Of a stretch of 64,000 nt of DNA, positions 28,008-37,091 are shown piece after piece (the first letter of the stretch is position 1; each line of letters opens with the position of its first letter). Under the pieces are notes generated by a model. The model was not told the origin of the DNA. It saw only the letters and a program-made list of their open reading frames with translations, and made no database searches. The DNA is from Aquabacterium fontiphilum (GTDB taxonomy: Bacteria; Pseudomonadota; Gammaproteobacteria; Burkholderiales; Burkholderiaceae_C): positions 124,001 through 188,000 of the forward strand of contig NZ_JAAAPN010000001.1 of the NCBI RefSeq assembly GCF_009909205.1. Direction: 5' to 3'. A program made the translations under genes and the position numbers.

Positions 28008-29189
28008 ATGCCAGCCCCTTCTGCGCCTGCTGGGAGCACGCCCTTGCGTGAGCTGTTCGAGCGTCTCCTGGTCAGCGCCACCCCCGCTTCGCGCGTGCTG
28101 CTGGCGGTGTGGGCCAGCACGCCGTTCTTCGTCATCGTGCTGCTCGCGCATGGCTGGGCGCTGTCGAGCGACGAGGTGCGTGCCGGTCTCAATGCGGGGC
28201 CGATGTGGGCGTTGCAGGCGCTGCTGCTGGCCTGCGTGGCGCTCAACCTGACGCTGGCCTGGCGTCTGTGGCCGCGTCGCGGGCGGCGTGAGCGCGTGCC
28301 CCGATCGGCGATGTTGGTGTGTCTGTCCATTGGCGTCGGATACACGGCCCTGACCATCCTGTCAGGCACCTTCACCACCTGCGCCAGCGTGATCCTCGTG
28401 GGCGTGCTGGCCATCGGGCTGCTGATCTTTCCCATGTCGACCATGTTCGTGGCCTATCTGGTCTGCACGGGGTTGATCGTGGGGCACGACGTCGGCGTGC
28501 TGCTGGGTCTGTGGGCCTATGCCCCCGCGCTGGGGCCTCAGGCTTTCGTGTCGGACCAGCCGACCTGGTGGCTCGCCGCGTGGCGCGAGTACGTGTTCTA
28601 CGCCGGCTATGTTGTGCTGCTGTACCTGCTGCTGCTGCTGTTCAGCCGCCTCGATGACATGCATGCATCGCTGATCCAGTTGTCGCACACCGACGAGCTG
28701 ACCGGCTTGGCCAACCGCCGACGTTTCATGCAGGCCGTTCAGGCCGAACTGGTGCGTCAGGGGCGCAGCGGTCAGCCGATGTGCGTGGCCTTGCTGGACG
28801 CCGATCACTTCAAGCGTGTCAATGACCGCTTCGGCCACCACGCGGGCGACGAGGTGCTGCGCACGCTGGGTGCCGTGATGCTGGGCTCGGTGCGCACCCC
28901 AACCGACGTGGCGGCACGCCTGGGCGGCGAGGAGTTTGCGCTGTTGCTGCCCGACACGCGCCTGGAGGACGCTCGCCGTGTGTGTGAGCGCCTGCGCAGC
29001 ACGCTGGCCGCCCAGCGTTTCCGCGCGGAAGGTCAGAACTACCGGGTCACCGTCAGCATCGGTCTGGTGGAAAGCCGCGGCCAGGACGCCGACGCCATCC
29101 TGGCCGCAGCCGACCGCCAGCTCTACCAGGCCAAGACGGAAGGCCGCAACCGCGTGTGCTGCATGGTGTCGATGTGGGGTGGGGCATGA
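28008..29189 (+). CDS. Membrane-bound diguanylate cyclase (GGDEF)
   Basis: This 393-residue protein has six N-terminal membrane helices (about residues 30-210) and a GGDEF domain. The active-site signature is GGEEF and the substrate segment is LDADHFKRVNDRFGHHAGD. The inhibitory I-site RxxD is not canonical here (TPTD in place of RxxD), which suggests weak or absent product inhibition. No family of the sensor part is recognised. The start is uncertain: a GTG at 27981 or the ATG at 28008, neither with a strong Shine-Dalgarno. Its stop overlaps the next GGDEF gene as ATGA, so the two enzymes are translationally coupled and probably arose by duplication. Confidence 0.9.
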   Translation: MPAPSAPAGSTPLRELFERLLVSATPASRVLLAVWASTPFFVIVLLAHGWALSSDEVRAGLNAGPMWALQALLLACVALNLTLAWRLWPRRGRRERVPRSAMLVCLSIGVGYTALTILSGTFTTCASVILVGVLAIGLLIFPMSTMFVAYLVCTGLIVGHDVGVLLGLWAYAPALGPQAFVSDQPTWWLAAWREYVFYAGYVVLLYLLLLLFSRLDDMHASLIQLSHTDELTGLANRRRFMQAVQAELVRQGRSGQPMCVALLDADHFKRVNDRFGHHAGDEVLRTLGAVMLGSVRTPTDVAARLGGEEFALLLPDTRLEDARRVCERLRSTLAAQRFRAEGQNYRVTVSIGLVESRGQDADAILAAADRQLYQAKTEGRNRVCCMVSMWGGA

Positions 29190-30331
29190 GGGCGCCCGGC
29201 TGGCTGTTGAGGCTGGAGCAGCGCTTCGCCCAGCGTGAGGATCGCGCGGGCGTCCTGCTGTTCGTGGCCTTGGTGTGGCCCATGCTGGGCGTGCTGTGGG
29301 CATTGCAGTGGGCGCCGCTCGGGCGGCCCGAGGTGGCCGCGGCCTATGCACAGCCGCAATGGGTGTGGATGCAGGCCGTGCACGGCGCGGTGCTGGTGTG
29401 GCTTCTGCCCGTTGCCGCACACGCCTGGTGGTGGCGGCATCGCGGGGAGCCGGCGGCGTGGCTGGTGCAGCTCACCCTGGTGCCGGCCATGGCGGGGCTG
29501 GCGATTCTGTCGCTGGGCCATGGCATCAAGGACACCCCGATGGGCATGCTGATGCTGGTGACCTTCGTGATCGGCCGCGCCCTCTTTCGCTATGAGCAGA
29601 TCCGGTTCGCCCTGTGGCTCACCCTGGGGCTCATCATGGCGTGCGAGGTGGCCCAGTGGGCCGGCAACCTGCCTTACGCTTTCCTGCTGACCCGACCCGT
29701 GTTCGACGGTCACCCCCTGTCACCGTGGTGGAGCCTGTGGGTGCGGGTGGTGTTCCTGCTGGCCACGGTGCCCCTGTCGGGTGTGCTGTTCCTGTTGGCC
29801 TGGGTGCTGATGCGCCGCCGCCTGGCCTTGCGGGCGCTGGTGCTCAGCGATGCCTTGACTGGCCTGGCCAACCGGCGCGCCTTCATGACGCAACTGGCGC
29901 GCGAGGCCCACCGGCATCAGCGTCATGGCCGCCCCTTGAGCATCCTGATTCTGGACATTGATCATTTCAAGCGCATCAATGATGAGTGGGGCCACGCCAC
30001 AGGCGACGAGGTGCTCGTGCAGGTCGGTCGGCTGTTGCGGCAGCACACCCGCGAGCGCGTGGATCTGGCCGCACGCTATGGTGGCGAGGAGTTTGTCGTG
30101 CTGCTGCCCGAAACCGATCTGCAGGGCGCCCAGCTCGTGGCCGAGAAGCTGGCCATGCGCCTGCGCGAGCATCCGTTCGCGACCAAGGGCCGCGCGCTGA
30201 AGGTCACGGCCAGCATGGGCGTGACCCAGTACACCGGTGGTGACCCGGATCAGGCCCTGAGGACGGCCGACCGCAATCTGTACCAGGCCAAGGAGGCCGG
30301 ACGCGACCGCATTGTTGCGAGTCTGAGCTGA
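29186..30331 (+). CDS. Membrane-bound diguanylate cyclase (GGDEF)
   Basis: This 381-residue protein has six or so N-terminal membrane helices (about residues 20-215) and a C-terminal GGDEF domain. The signatures are LDIDHFKRINDEWGHATGD and GGEEF. The I-site is degenerate (ERVD), as in its upstream neighbour. It starts at the ATG overlapping the previous stop, after GGGGTGGGGC. The pair lies 179 bases upstream of the contractile injection system train and reads in the same direction; no strong terminator is seen in between, so read-through into that train cannot be excluded. Confidence 0.91.
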   Translation: MRAPGWLLRLEQRFAQREDRAGVLLFVALVWPMLGVLWALQWAPLGRPEVAAAYAQPQWVWMQAVHGAVLVWLLPVAAHAWWWRHRGEPAAWLVQLTLVPAMAGLAILSLGHGIKDTPMGMLMLVTFVIGRALFRYEQIRFALWLTLGLIMACEVAQWAGNLPYAFLLTRPVFDGHPLSPWWSLWVRVVFLLATVPLSGVLFLLAWVLMRRRLALRALVLSDALTGLANRRAFMTQLAREAHRHQRHGRPLSILILDIDHFKRINDEWGHATGDEVLVQVGRLLRQHTRERVDLAARYGGEEFVVLLPETDLQGAQLVAEKLAMRLREHPFATKGRALKVTASMGVTQYTGGDPDQALRTADRNLYQAKEAGRDRIVASLS

Positions 30332-30400
30332 GTTGAGCGCAAGCGTGCCGGGGAGGCAGGCGGCGTGGTACACCTTGTTGCAAGTTCCCTGAGCCGTCCC

Positions 30401-30418
30401 CCTACCCCTAGGGATGGG
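30401..30418. promoter_or_regulatory. Candidate operator palindrome upstream of the eCIS genes
   Basis: CCTACCCCTAGGGATGGG is an 18-base palindrome in which seven of nine pairs match. It contains CTAG, a tetranucleotide rare in many bacterial genomes, and one half resembles a NarL-type TACCCCT heptamer. It lies about 90 bases before the first eCIS gene. Function is inference only; no clear -35/-10 pair was found in 30332-30509. Confidence 0.3.
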
Positions 30419-30509
30419 CGCCCCCTGTCGCGCTCGGCACACTGCGCCGACTTGAACGGGATGCCTCCTGCCGCAGCGGTCGCGCGGCATCCCCTCCGTG
30501 GGGACACTT

Positions 30510-31130
30510 GTGGGTGGTTACGCCAGCATCGCCGCCGTCGGCAAAAGCATCGAGCGCCTGATGGCGCAAGCCTTTCTGGCGCGCCAGCCCGTGCCGGGCC
30601 GTACCACCAAGGTCGTGCTCATCCGCACCGAAGACCTCAGCGACAGCCTGCTGGCCAGCCGCATCGGCACGTATGCGTTGTCCATCCTGTTGTACCGGGT
30701 GGACTTCAACCGCACGATGCGCAGCACCTGGTCGGCCGTGGGCCACGGTGACGGCCGGGGCCACCTGGCGCTCGACCTGCACTACCTCATCACGCCCTGG
30801 GCCGAGAACGCCGAGTATCAGCACATGATCCTGGGCCGCGCCATGCAGGTGCTCGAAGGCAGCCCCACGCTGACCGGCCCGCTGCTGTACCAGCCGGCGC
30901 TGCCGCCCGACTATGCCGATGAGCCCGCCCTGCAGCCCACCGATTCGGTGCAGCTGCTGCTCGAAGAGGTCTCGACCGAGGCGCTGATGCGCACCTTCGA
31001 TTCATTGCCGGGCGAGTACCACCTCTCTGTGCCCTATGTGGCGCGGGTGGTGCGCATTGACACGCGTCTGGCTCTGCCCACGCCGCCGGTGATCGACGCC
31101 GACATCCAGCTTGAGGGCACGCAGGCATGA
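30510..31130 (+). CDS. DUF4255-family (Pvc16/Afp16-like) eCIS protein
   Basis: This 206-residue protein is of the DUF4255 family, which includes Afp16/Pvc16; that protein binds the end of the tail tube and is needed for correct tail length and sheath assembly. Visible features are the N-terminal YASIAAVGKSIERLMAQAF helix and the conserved ALDLHYLITPWAENAEYQHMI segment. The start is probably the GTG at 30510, which has GGGGA six bases upstream; a GTG at 30498 would add four residues. It is the first gene of the injection-system train, and its stop overlaps the next start as ATGA. The family assignment is strong; the role is inferred from Afp16. Confidence 0.85.
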   Translation: MGGYASIAAVGKSIERLMAQAFLARQPVPGRTTKVVLIRTEDLSDSLLASRIGTYALSILLYRVDFNRTMRSTWSAVGHGDGRGHLALDLHYLITPWAENAEYQHMILGRAMQVLEGSPTLTGPLLYQPALPPDYADEPALQPTDSVQLLLEEVSTEALMRTFDSLPGEYHLSVPYVARVVRIDTRLALPTPPVIDADIQLEGTQA

Positions 31131-32074
31131 GCGTCGTGCTGCCCCGGCCGCTGACGCCCCACGACACGGTGCCGATGGGCCGTGTGCGGCATCGCCTGCT
31201 GCTGGGTGTGCAATGGCGCGATGCGGTCACGCAATACCCCATGACCTTGCCGGGCGGGCTGAGCCTGCACACCTGGCTGGAATCGGTGGGCCAGCGCCCC
31301 TGCTCGCAGGCCTTCGGCGCGCATGGCGAAGGGCGCGTGGCCTTGCGCCATGAAGGCCGGGTGGCCAGGCTGCTGGCGCGCGCGCTGGCGCAGGCCGAGC
31401 CGGTGGACGATGGCAACCCGGCCAACGATGCAGACGGACGTCGCCTGCACCTGCGCGTGCTGGGCCGCCGTGCCGGGGCCGGGCCAGACGACGGCGTGGC
31501 TGCCGACCCGCGCTGGTTCGTGCCGCGCCGGCTGGCGCTGCCGCCCGTGCTGGCCGATGGCAGCCCGCCTGTGACGCTGGACAACCTGCGCGAAGCCTGG
31601 CTCTGGCCGGGTGCCGCCTACCCCCTGCCCAGCCATGCCACCGCCATCCGCGGCACCGTGCGCCGCACCGTGGCTCCGGGGCGCAGCGAGCCTGTGCCCT
31701 GGGCACGCGTGCTGGTGACGCGGCCGGGCAACGGTGCGCCCAACGTGGCCACCGAAGCCCGCCTGGCCCACGCCCATGGCGATGACCGGGGGGAGTTCCT
31801 GGCGGTGCTGGGGCCCTCGGCCGTGAGCGGGGCCGCGCTGCCGGCGCAGTTGTCCGTGCACCTGTGGGTCTACCTGCCGCCCGCTGCACCTGGCTTCGAC
31901 ACGCAGCGTCCCGAAGACAGCCTGCCGCTGGAGCGCGCCTCCGCGGCGCGCCTCGATGACGTGCTGCGCGGCACGCAGGTGCCACCGGGCTACGCGCTTC
32001 AGGCGGTGCGCGCCCTTCAACTCACGCTGGGCCGTGTGCACGTCGTGCCCGAGGCCAGCCTGATCTTTTCCTGA
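31127..32074 (+). CDS. eCIS-associated protein with a carboxypeptidase-regulatory-like segment
   Basis: This 315-residue protein has no confident family. A middle segment (IRGTVRRTVAPGRSEPVPWA, then RVLVTRPG) resembles carboxypeptidase-regulatory or transthyretin-like beta sandwiches, which are commonly accessory domains. The N-terminal half contains RRLALPPVL and repeated Arg/Ala-rich stretches with no catalytic motif. There is no signal peptide or membrane helix. It overlaps the DUF4255 gene (ATGA) and precedes the first sheath gene by 31 bases, so it is likely a structural or assembly part. Function unknown. Confidence 0.6.
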   Translation: MSVVLPRPLTPHDTVPMGRVRHRLLLGVQWRDAVTQYPMTLPGGLSLHTWLESVGQRPCSQAFGAHGEGRVALRHEGRVARLLARALAQAEPVDDGNPANDADGRRLHLRVLGRRAGAGPDDGVAADPRWFVPRRLALPPVLADGSPPVTLDNLREAWLWPGAAYPLPSHATAIRGTVRRTVAPGRSEPVPWARVLVTRPGNGAPNVATEARLAHAHGDDRGEFLAVLGPSAVSGAALPAQLSVHLWVYLPPAAPGFDTQRPEDSLPLERASAARLDDVLRGTQVPPGYALQAVRALQLTLGRVHVVPEASLIFS

Positions 32075-32105
32075 CCACCCCAACCGTTGAACCGAGGGAA
32101 TCACC

Positions 32106-33980
32106 ATGCCCGAGTACCTTGCACCAGGCGTCTATGTGGAAGAAGTCAGCTTCCGCTCCAAGTCCATCGAGGGGGTGCCGACCAGCACCACCGGCTTTGC
32201 CGGCGTGGCCCGCTTCGGCCCGGTGCAGTTCACCGGCGGGCCTGCCGCCACCGAACCCCGCCTGATCACCTCGTACACCGAGTTCGAGCGTGTCTATGGC
32301 GGCCTGGATGCCATGGAGATGACGGGGGTCTCCGACCCGCGGCCGGTGTACCTGGCACATGCGGCGCGGGCCTTCTTCAACAATGGTGGCACGCGGCTGT
32401 ACATCTCGCGTGTGTTCCGCCCGGACGCCGGCAAGACGGTGCGTGACCATGTCGCGCGGCTGGACGCCTCGCCGGCGCTGGGCGCGGCCATGTGGTGGGC
32501 GCGCTGGCCCGGCCGCGATGGCAATGTGCTGCTGCACACCGAGGTCGTGCGCAGCAAGAACCTGGCCTTCAAGCACCCGGCGGTGGTGGGTGATCTGCTG
32601 GCGCGCCACACCTGGGGCATCCAGGTGAAGACGGCCCGTCATGGCACGGTCGTCGAGGTGACGCAGGCGGCCGATCCCGTGCTCAAGGGCAATGACGCAG
32701 TGGTGCCGGCCCGCCTGCTGGTGGTGCAGGTCGATGCCGATGGGCGCCAGACCTTTGTCGGCTCGGGCGGCGTGGTGGACAACGCCCTGATCGACCTGCC
32801 GGGGGTGCAGTTGGCCATCGTCGAGATGCGCGTGACGGTGTATGGCCCGCGCGGGCGGGTCGATAGCCACGAGCAACTGGCTGCCCATCCGGGGCAGCGC
32901 CGTTTCATCGGCACGGTGCTGGGCCTCAACAACCCGGAAGACGAAACGGCCCTGGTTGCGCTGGAATGGGACGACGCCGGTGAGGCCTGGTGGCCCGCCG
33001 CCCTGGTGGCCGCGCTGCAGGGGGCCGACAAGCGCCTGGCGCAGGGCAGTGACGGCGTCGTGCCGGAGCCGGATGATTTCCGGGGCAGCGAGGCCGATGT
33101 CGACAACGCGTCGGTCAAGGCCACGGGTCTGGAGGCGCTGGCCGAGCTGACGGACATCGCCATCGTGGCACTGCCCGACGCCGGCTCGCTCGATGGCGAC
33201 GACCGGGTGCAGGCAGCCGCCGGCCACCTGATCGCGCATGCCGAGAAGTGCCGCTACCGCATTGCCGTGGTCGATGGGCCGCCCAACGCATCGCTGACTG
33301 CGATACGCGAGTTCCGGGGCAAGTTCGACAGCAAGTACGCCGCGCTCTATCACCCGTGGATCGAGGTGCTCGATCCCACCGTGCCCAACGCCCCCGGCGT
33401 GCCGCCGCGCAAGCTGCTGTTGCCGCCCTCGGGCTTCGTCACCGGCATCTACGCGCGCAACGACATCGAGCGCGGCGTGCACAAGGCGCCGGCCAACGAG
33501 GTGGTGCGTGGCCTCACGCAGTTCGAGATCAACATCAACAAGGCCCGTCAGGACGTGCTCAACCCCGAGGGCGTCAACTGCCTGCGCTTCTTCGAGGGCC
33601 GTGGGCACCGCGTCTGGGGTGCGCGCACGATGAGTTCCGACCCCGAGTGGAAGTACGTCAACGTGCGGCGTCTGTTCATCTACCTGGAACACTCGATCGA
33701 CAAGGCCACGCAGTGGGCCGTGTTCGAGCCCAACAACGAGCGCCTGTGGAAGAACATCCGCTCGGCGGTGGAGGACTTTCTCTACGTGCTGTGGCGCGAC
33801 GGCGCGCTGCTGGGCAGCAAGCCCGAAGAGGCGTACTTCGTGCGCTGCGACCGCAGCACGATGACCCAGAACGACCTGGACAACGGCCGCATGATCTGTC
33901 TGGTGGGTGTGGCCCCCAGCCGTCCAGCCGAGTTCGTGATCTTCCGCGTGGGCCAGTGGACGGCCAACGCGCAGTCCTGA
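32106..33980 (+). CDS. eCIS sheath protein (canonical)
   Basis: This 624-residue protein forms the contractile outer sheath. The N-terminus MPEYLAPGVYVEEVSFRSKS is the classical sheath start, whose extended arms link neighbouring subunits. The C-terminal domain follows the phage-sheath pattern: PPSGFVTGIYARNDIERGVHKAPAN, NCLRFFEGRGHRVWGARTM and TQWAVFEPNNERLWKNI. It shares the C-terminal block with the second sheath at 34467. The end (FVIFRVGQWTANAQS) is typical. It is followed 15 bases later by a tube gene, the usual sheath-tube order. It should contract against the tube to drive it through a target membrane. Confidence 0.94.
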   Translation: MPEYLAPGVYVEEVSFRSKSIEGVPTSTTGFAGVARFGPVQFTGGPAATEPRLITSYTEFERVYGGLDAMEMTGVSDPRPVYLAHAARAFFNNGGTRLYISRVFRPDAGKTVRDHVARLDASPALGAAMWWARWPGRDGNVLLHTEVVRSKNLAFKHPAVVGDLLARHTWGIQVKTARHGTVVEVTQAADPVLKGNDAVVPARLLVVQVDADGRQTFVGSGGVVDNALIDLPGVQLAIVEMRVTVYGPRGRVDSHEQLAAHPGQRRFIGTVLGLNNPEDETALVALEWDDAGEAWWPAALVAALQGADKRLAQGSDGVVPEPDDFRGSEADVDNASVKATGLEALAELTDIAIVALPDAGSLDGDDRVQAAAGHLIAHAEKCRYRIAVVDGPPNASLTAIREFRGKFDSKYAALYHPWIEVLDPTVPNAPGVPPRKLLLPPSGFVTGIYARNDIERGVHKAPANEVVRGLTQFEININKARQDVLNPEGVNCLRFFEGRGHRVWGARTMSSDPEWKYVNVRRLFIYLEHSIDKATQWAVFEPNNERLWKNIRSAVEDFLYVLWRDGALLGSKPEEAYFVRCDRSTMTQNDLDNGRMICLVGVAPSRPAEFVIFRVGQWTANAQS

Positions 33981-33995
33981 TGAAGGAGGCACAGC

Positions 33996-34445
33996 ATGGC
34001 CACCCTGCGCAACAATCCCTACGGTGCATTCAACTTCCTGGTCTCGCTGGGTAACGGCGATGAGACCAGTGTGATCGCGGGCTTCTCCGACGTGAGCGGC
34101 CTGGGCACCGAAATCAACTACTCCGAGTACCGCAGCGGCAACGACCCGGTCAATACCGTGCGCAAGGTGCCCAACACCTTCAAGCAGGAGGACGTGACGC
34201 TCAAGCGGGGCCTGATCGGCTCGACCGATCTGTTCCAGTGGGTCAAGGAAGTGCGCGAGGGCGCCGACCGTCGGCGCTCGGTCACCATCACGCTGCTGGA
34301 CGAGGCCCGCAACCCGGTCAGTTCGTTCAAGCTGCTCAATGCCCAGCCCAAGAAGTGGGTTGGGCCCACGCTGGCGGCCAAGGGCGGCGGAGAGGTGGCG
34401 ATGGAAGAGCTGCACCTCACGCACGAAGGCATCGTCTACGAGTAA
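33996..34445 (+). CDS. eCIS inner tube protein (canonical)
   Basis: This 149-residue protein belongs to the T4 gp19/Hcp-like tube family. Characteristic segments are YGAFNFLVSL, the SGLGTEINYSEYRSGNDP loop and TLKRGLIGSTDLFQWVKEVR, ending in the conserved HLTHEGIVYE. AAGGAG lies upstream. Stacked rings of this subunit form the rigid tube that carries cargo. It sits between two sheath genes; a second, diverged tube protein follows at 36543. It has no signal peptide, as expected for a particle released by lysis or other non-classical means. Confidence 0.93.
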   Translation: MATLRNNPYGAFNFLVSLGNGDETSVIAGFSDVSGLGTEINYSEYRSGNDPVNTVRKVPNTFKQEDVTLKRGLIGSTDLFQWVKEVREGADRRRSVTITLLDEARNPVSSFKLLNAQPKKWVGPTLAAKGGGEVAMEELHLTHEGIVYE

Positions 34446-34466
34446 GCGCGGCGCGCCTGACTGAGC

Positions 34467-36542
34467 ATGATGCGTTCGGCCCGATCACCGCTGGGAGCGC
34501 CTGGCGTCTTTGCCCTGCCCGATGTGCGTCCGCTGACGCTGCATCCGCAGCGCATGGACGTGTGCGCCTTCGTCGGGGTGGCCGCGCGCGGGCCCGCCTG
34601 GCAGCCGGTGGTCGACGACCAATGGCCAGCGGGTTGGCAGATGCTGACCGAGCCGGCACGCCCGCTGCGCCGCAGCGTGGCCGTGCCGGTGCGCAGCGTG
34701 GACGACTATGCGCGCATCTTCGGCGGGCTGGATGGGCCAGGCCTGCTGCCCCAGGCGGTGGCCAGCTTCTTTGCGCAGGGCGGCCAACTGGCCTGGGTGG
34801 TGCGCGTGGTGCATGCGCGCGATGCGCAGCTGGGCGATGCACATTGGGCTCGCTTGACGCTGCCTGCGCCGTTCACGCAGCCGCTGGCCTTCCTCGCGCG
34901 CAACCCAGGCCGCTGGGGCGCGGGCCTGCGCCTGCAGTGCAGCCTCAGCGCGCAGCCGGTGGCCTGCGAGCCGGTGCCTGCCTGGCCGCCGCATGTGGCC
35001 GCGCTGACGGTGGCGCCCGACGCCGCGCTGGCCGCAGGCGATGCGGTGCGGCTGTGGGCGGCCAGCGGCGCGAACGTGCTGGCGTGGTGCGAGGGCGTGC
35101 AGCCGGTGGCCGACCCGGTGCTGCCGCAGGCGCATGCCGCACTGCCGCGACTGGCCCGCGCGCCGCGCACGCGCTTGCAGCCCGTGTTCGACCTGGGCAG
35201 CGAGGCCGACATCGCCGCGCTGCTGGGCGGGCCAGTGGTGCGCCTGGAGGTGCTGCGCGCCGCGCTGCAGATCGACGACGGGCAGGGTCAGGTCGAGCGC
35301 TTCGACGACCTGGCGCTGTCGCCTGCGCACCCACGCAGTCTGGCGTCGGTGCTGGTGGCCGAATCCGCGCTGGTGTGGCCGCATCCGGACTGGGTGGCCC
35401 AGCGGCTGGTTCCAGCCTCCCTGGCGAGCACCGGCTGGCATGGCCGCAGCACGCTGATGCACGGCGGCCAGGACGACTTCGCCGACATCACGCCAGCCGA
35501 CTTTTTCGACCCGCTGTGGTCGCCGGCCGATGACGCACCAGGGGGCGGCTTGATGGCGCTGGCCGTGCCCGAGGCCCAGACCGTGGCGGGTGAGGGGCTG
35601 GCCGCCGTCACGCAGGTCGTGGTGCCGGATCTGTACATGCCAGCGGCCTTGCTGCCCGACGAGGAGGCAGCCAGCCCGGATCTGGGGGCCGGCGCGAGCT
35701 TCGGTGCTTGCGTGACGGTGACCGTGCCGACGGCGCCCCCTGCGGCCAGCATGGCGCCATCGGCGCTCACGGGCCTGATCCTCGATCCGCGCAAGCCCGC
35801 CGAGCTGGCAGCCATCACGGGCTGGCAGCAGGCGGTGGTGGCCTTTTGCGAGGCCACGCGTCGCATCGCGCTGATCGATGTGCCGCCCGGCCTGTCGCAC
35901 GGGGCGGTCGAGCGTTGGCGTGCGGCATTCGATTCCAGTTGGGTGGCGGCTTACCACCCCTGGTTGCGCGACCGCCGCGGCCTGGTGCCGCCCAGCGCGG
36001 TGGCCGCCGGCATCGTGGCTCGGCGTGAGCGCGAGTGGGGCCTGCAAGTGGGCCCGGCCAATGAGGTGGCCCGCGAGGTGGTCGACCTGGCCGAGCGGGT
36101 GACCGAAGGCTGCGTCGATGCGCTGCACCCGCTGGGCCTCAACGCGTTTGTGCGGGGCCCGCGCGGCGTCGAGCTGCTCGCGGCCCGCACGCTGTCACGC
36201 GAGCGCGCATGGCGTCAGCTGTCGGTGCGCCGCATCGTGCTGATGCTGTGCCGCACGCTGCATGTCGAGACGCAGTGGGCCGTGTTCGAGCCCAACGGGC
36301 CCACCTTGTGGCGGGATCTGCAGTCGGCCATTGAGACGCTGTTGCGCCGTCTGTACCAGCGCGGCGTCTTTGCCGGCCGCACCGAGGCCGAGTCCTTTTT
36401 CGTGCGCATCCACACCGAGGCGCGCCGGCTCGACCGCGGTGAGTTGTGTGTGGACATTGGCGTGGCACCGGCCGAGCCGATGGAGTTCATCCTCGTGCGC
36501 CTGCGTCGCGATGCCGACGGCGCCTTCGAGCTGGAGGCCTGA
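34467..36542 (+). CDS. Second, diverged eCIS sheath protein
   Basis: This 691-residue protein is a second sheath paralogue. Its C-terminal domain is clearly related to the first sheath (VETQWAVFEPNGPTLWRDL, FVRIHTEARRLDRGE, and PANEVAREVVDLAERVTEG). The N-terminal arm differs (GAPGVFALPDVRPLTLHPQR), and a long Ala/Leu/Pro-rich insertion of roughly residues 130-420 has no counterpart. Afp and PVC encode three sheath paralogues, some of which sit near the baseplate or the cap, so a specialised position is likely. The start is the ATG at 34467 or the next ATG at 34470. Its stop abuts the GTG start of the second tube gene. Confidence 0.88.
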   Translation: MMRSARSPLGAPGVFALPDVRPLTLHPQRMDVCAFVGVAARGPAWQPVVDDQWPAGWQMLTEPARPLRRSVAVPVRSVDDYARIFGGLDGPGLLPQAVASFFAQGGQLAWVVRVVHARDAQLGDAHWARLTLPAPFTQPLAFLARNPGRWGAGLRLQCSLSAQPVACEPVPAWPPHVAALTVAPDAALAAGDAVRLWAASGANVLAWCEGVQPVADPVLPQAHAALPRLARAPRTRLQPVFDLGSEADIAALLGGPVVRLEVLRAALQIDDGQGQVERFDDLALSPAHPRSLASVLVAESALVWPHPDWVAQRLVPASLASTGWHGRSTLMHGGQDDFADITPADFFDPLWSPADDAPGGGLMALAVPEAQTVAGEGLAAVTQVVVPDLYMPAALLPDEEAASPDLGAGASFGACVTVTVPTAPPAASMAPSALTGLILDPRKPAELAAITGWQQAVVAFCEATRRIALIDVPPGLSHGAVERWRAAFDSSWVAAYHPWLRDRRGLVPPSAVAAGIVARREREWGLQVGPANEVAREVVDLAERVTEGCVDALHPLGLNAFVRGPRGVELLAARTLSRERAWRQLSVRRIVLMLCRTLHVETQWAVFEPNGPTLWRDLQSAIETLLRRLYQRGVFAGRTEAESFFVRIHTEARRLDRGELCVDIGVAPAEPMEFILVRLRRDADGAFELEA

Positions 36543-37091
36543 GTGTCCGAGTTGTTGCTGACCACCTTCCGCTTCGATGTGCGCCTGATCGCATCGCCCC
36601 AGGTCATTGCCGGGCGCCAGCGGCTGCCGGGCGCAGCGGGCGGCTACAGCGCGCCTCAGGGCAGCCAGGTGCTGGGCTCGGGCGCGTTCCAGGAGGTGTC
36701 TGGGCTGGACATCGAGCTGGACATCCAGGAGTACGTCGAAGGCGGGCGCAACAACGGTGTGGTCCGCCGGGTGGGGCGCGCCAAGTACGCGCCGCTCTTG
36801 CTCAAGCGGGGCATGTTCCATGGCGAGCCGGCCGATGCGCGCGTCAACGCCGAGCTGTGGCACTGGTTGCAGCGCATCGCCAACGGGGTGCGTCCGGTGC
36901 GGCGTTACGACGGTGTCATCCATGTCATGGGCGCCGATGGCACGGTGCGCGCCAGCTGGGTCTTCGACCGCGGCCTGCCGCAGAAGATCAAGGGCCCCGA
37001 GCTCAACGCCCGCACTGGCGAGATCGCCATCGAGGAGTTGACCATCGCGCATGAAGGCCTGCGCCTCTTGCCTGTGGAGCCTCCGCAATGA
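36543..37091 (+). CDS. Second, diverged eCIS tube protein (Afp5-like)
   Basis: This 182-residue tube paralogue has the shared SGLDIELDIQEYVEGGRNNG loop and YAPLLLKRGMFHG segment, and ends in the tube-type TIAHEGLRLL. Afp and PVC use diverged tube proteins (Afp1 and Afp5) at the junction of tube and baseplate, so this copy is probably the first ring on the spike. The GTG start directly follows the sheath stop. Its stop overlaps the LysM-adaptor start by four bases, so it is coupled to that gene. Confidence 0.88.
   Translation: MSELLLTTFRFDVRLIASPQVIAGRQRLPGAAGGYSAPQGSQVLGSGAFQEVSGLDIELDIQEYVEGGRNNGVVRRVGRAKYAPLLLKRGMFHGEPADARVNAELWHWLQRIANGVRPVRRYDGVIHVMGADGTVRASWVFDRGLPQKIKGPELNARTGEIAIEELTIAHEGLRLLPVEPPQ

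Noticed and set aside
32022..34424. Long minus-strand open frame (800 residues) across the sheath and tube genes
   Set aside because: It is antisense to clearly coding sheath and tube genes, has biased His/Gln/Arg-rich composition and no domain. Long antisense frames are expected in high-GC DNA.
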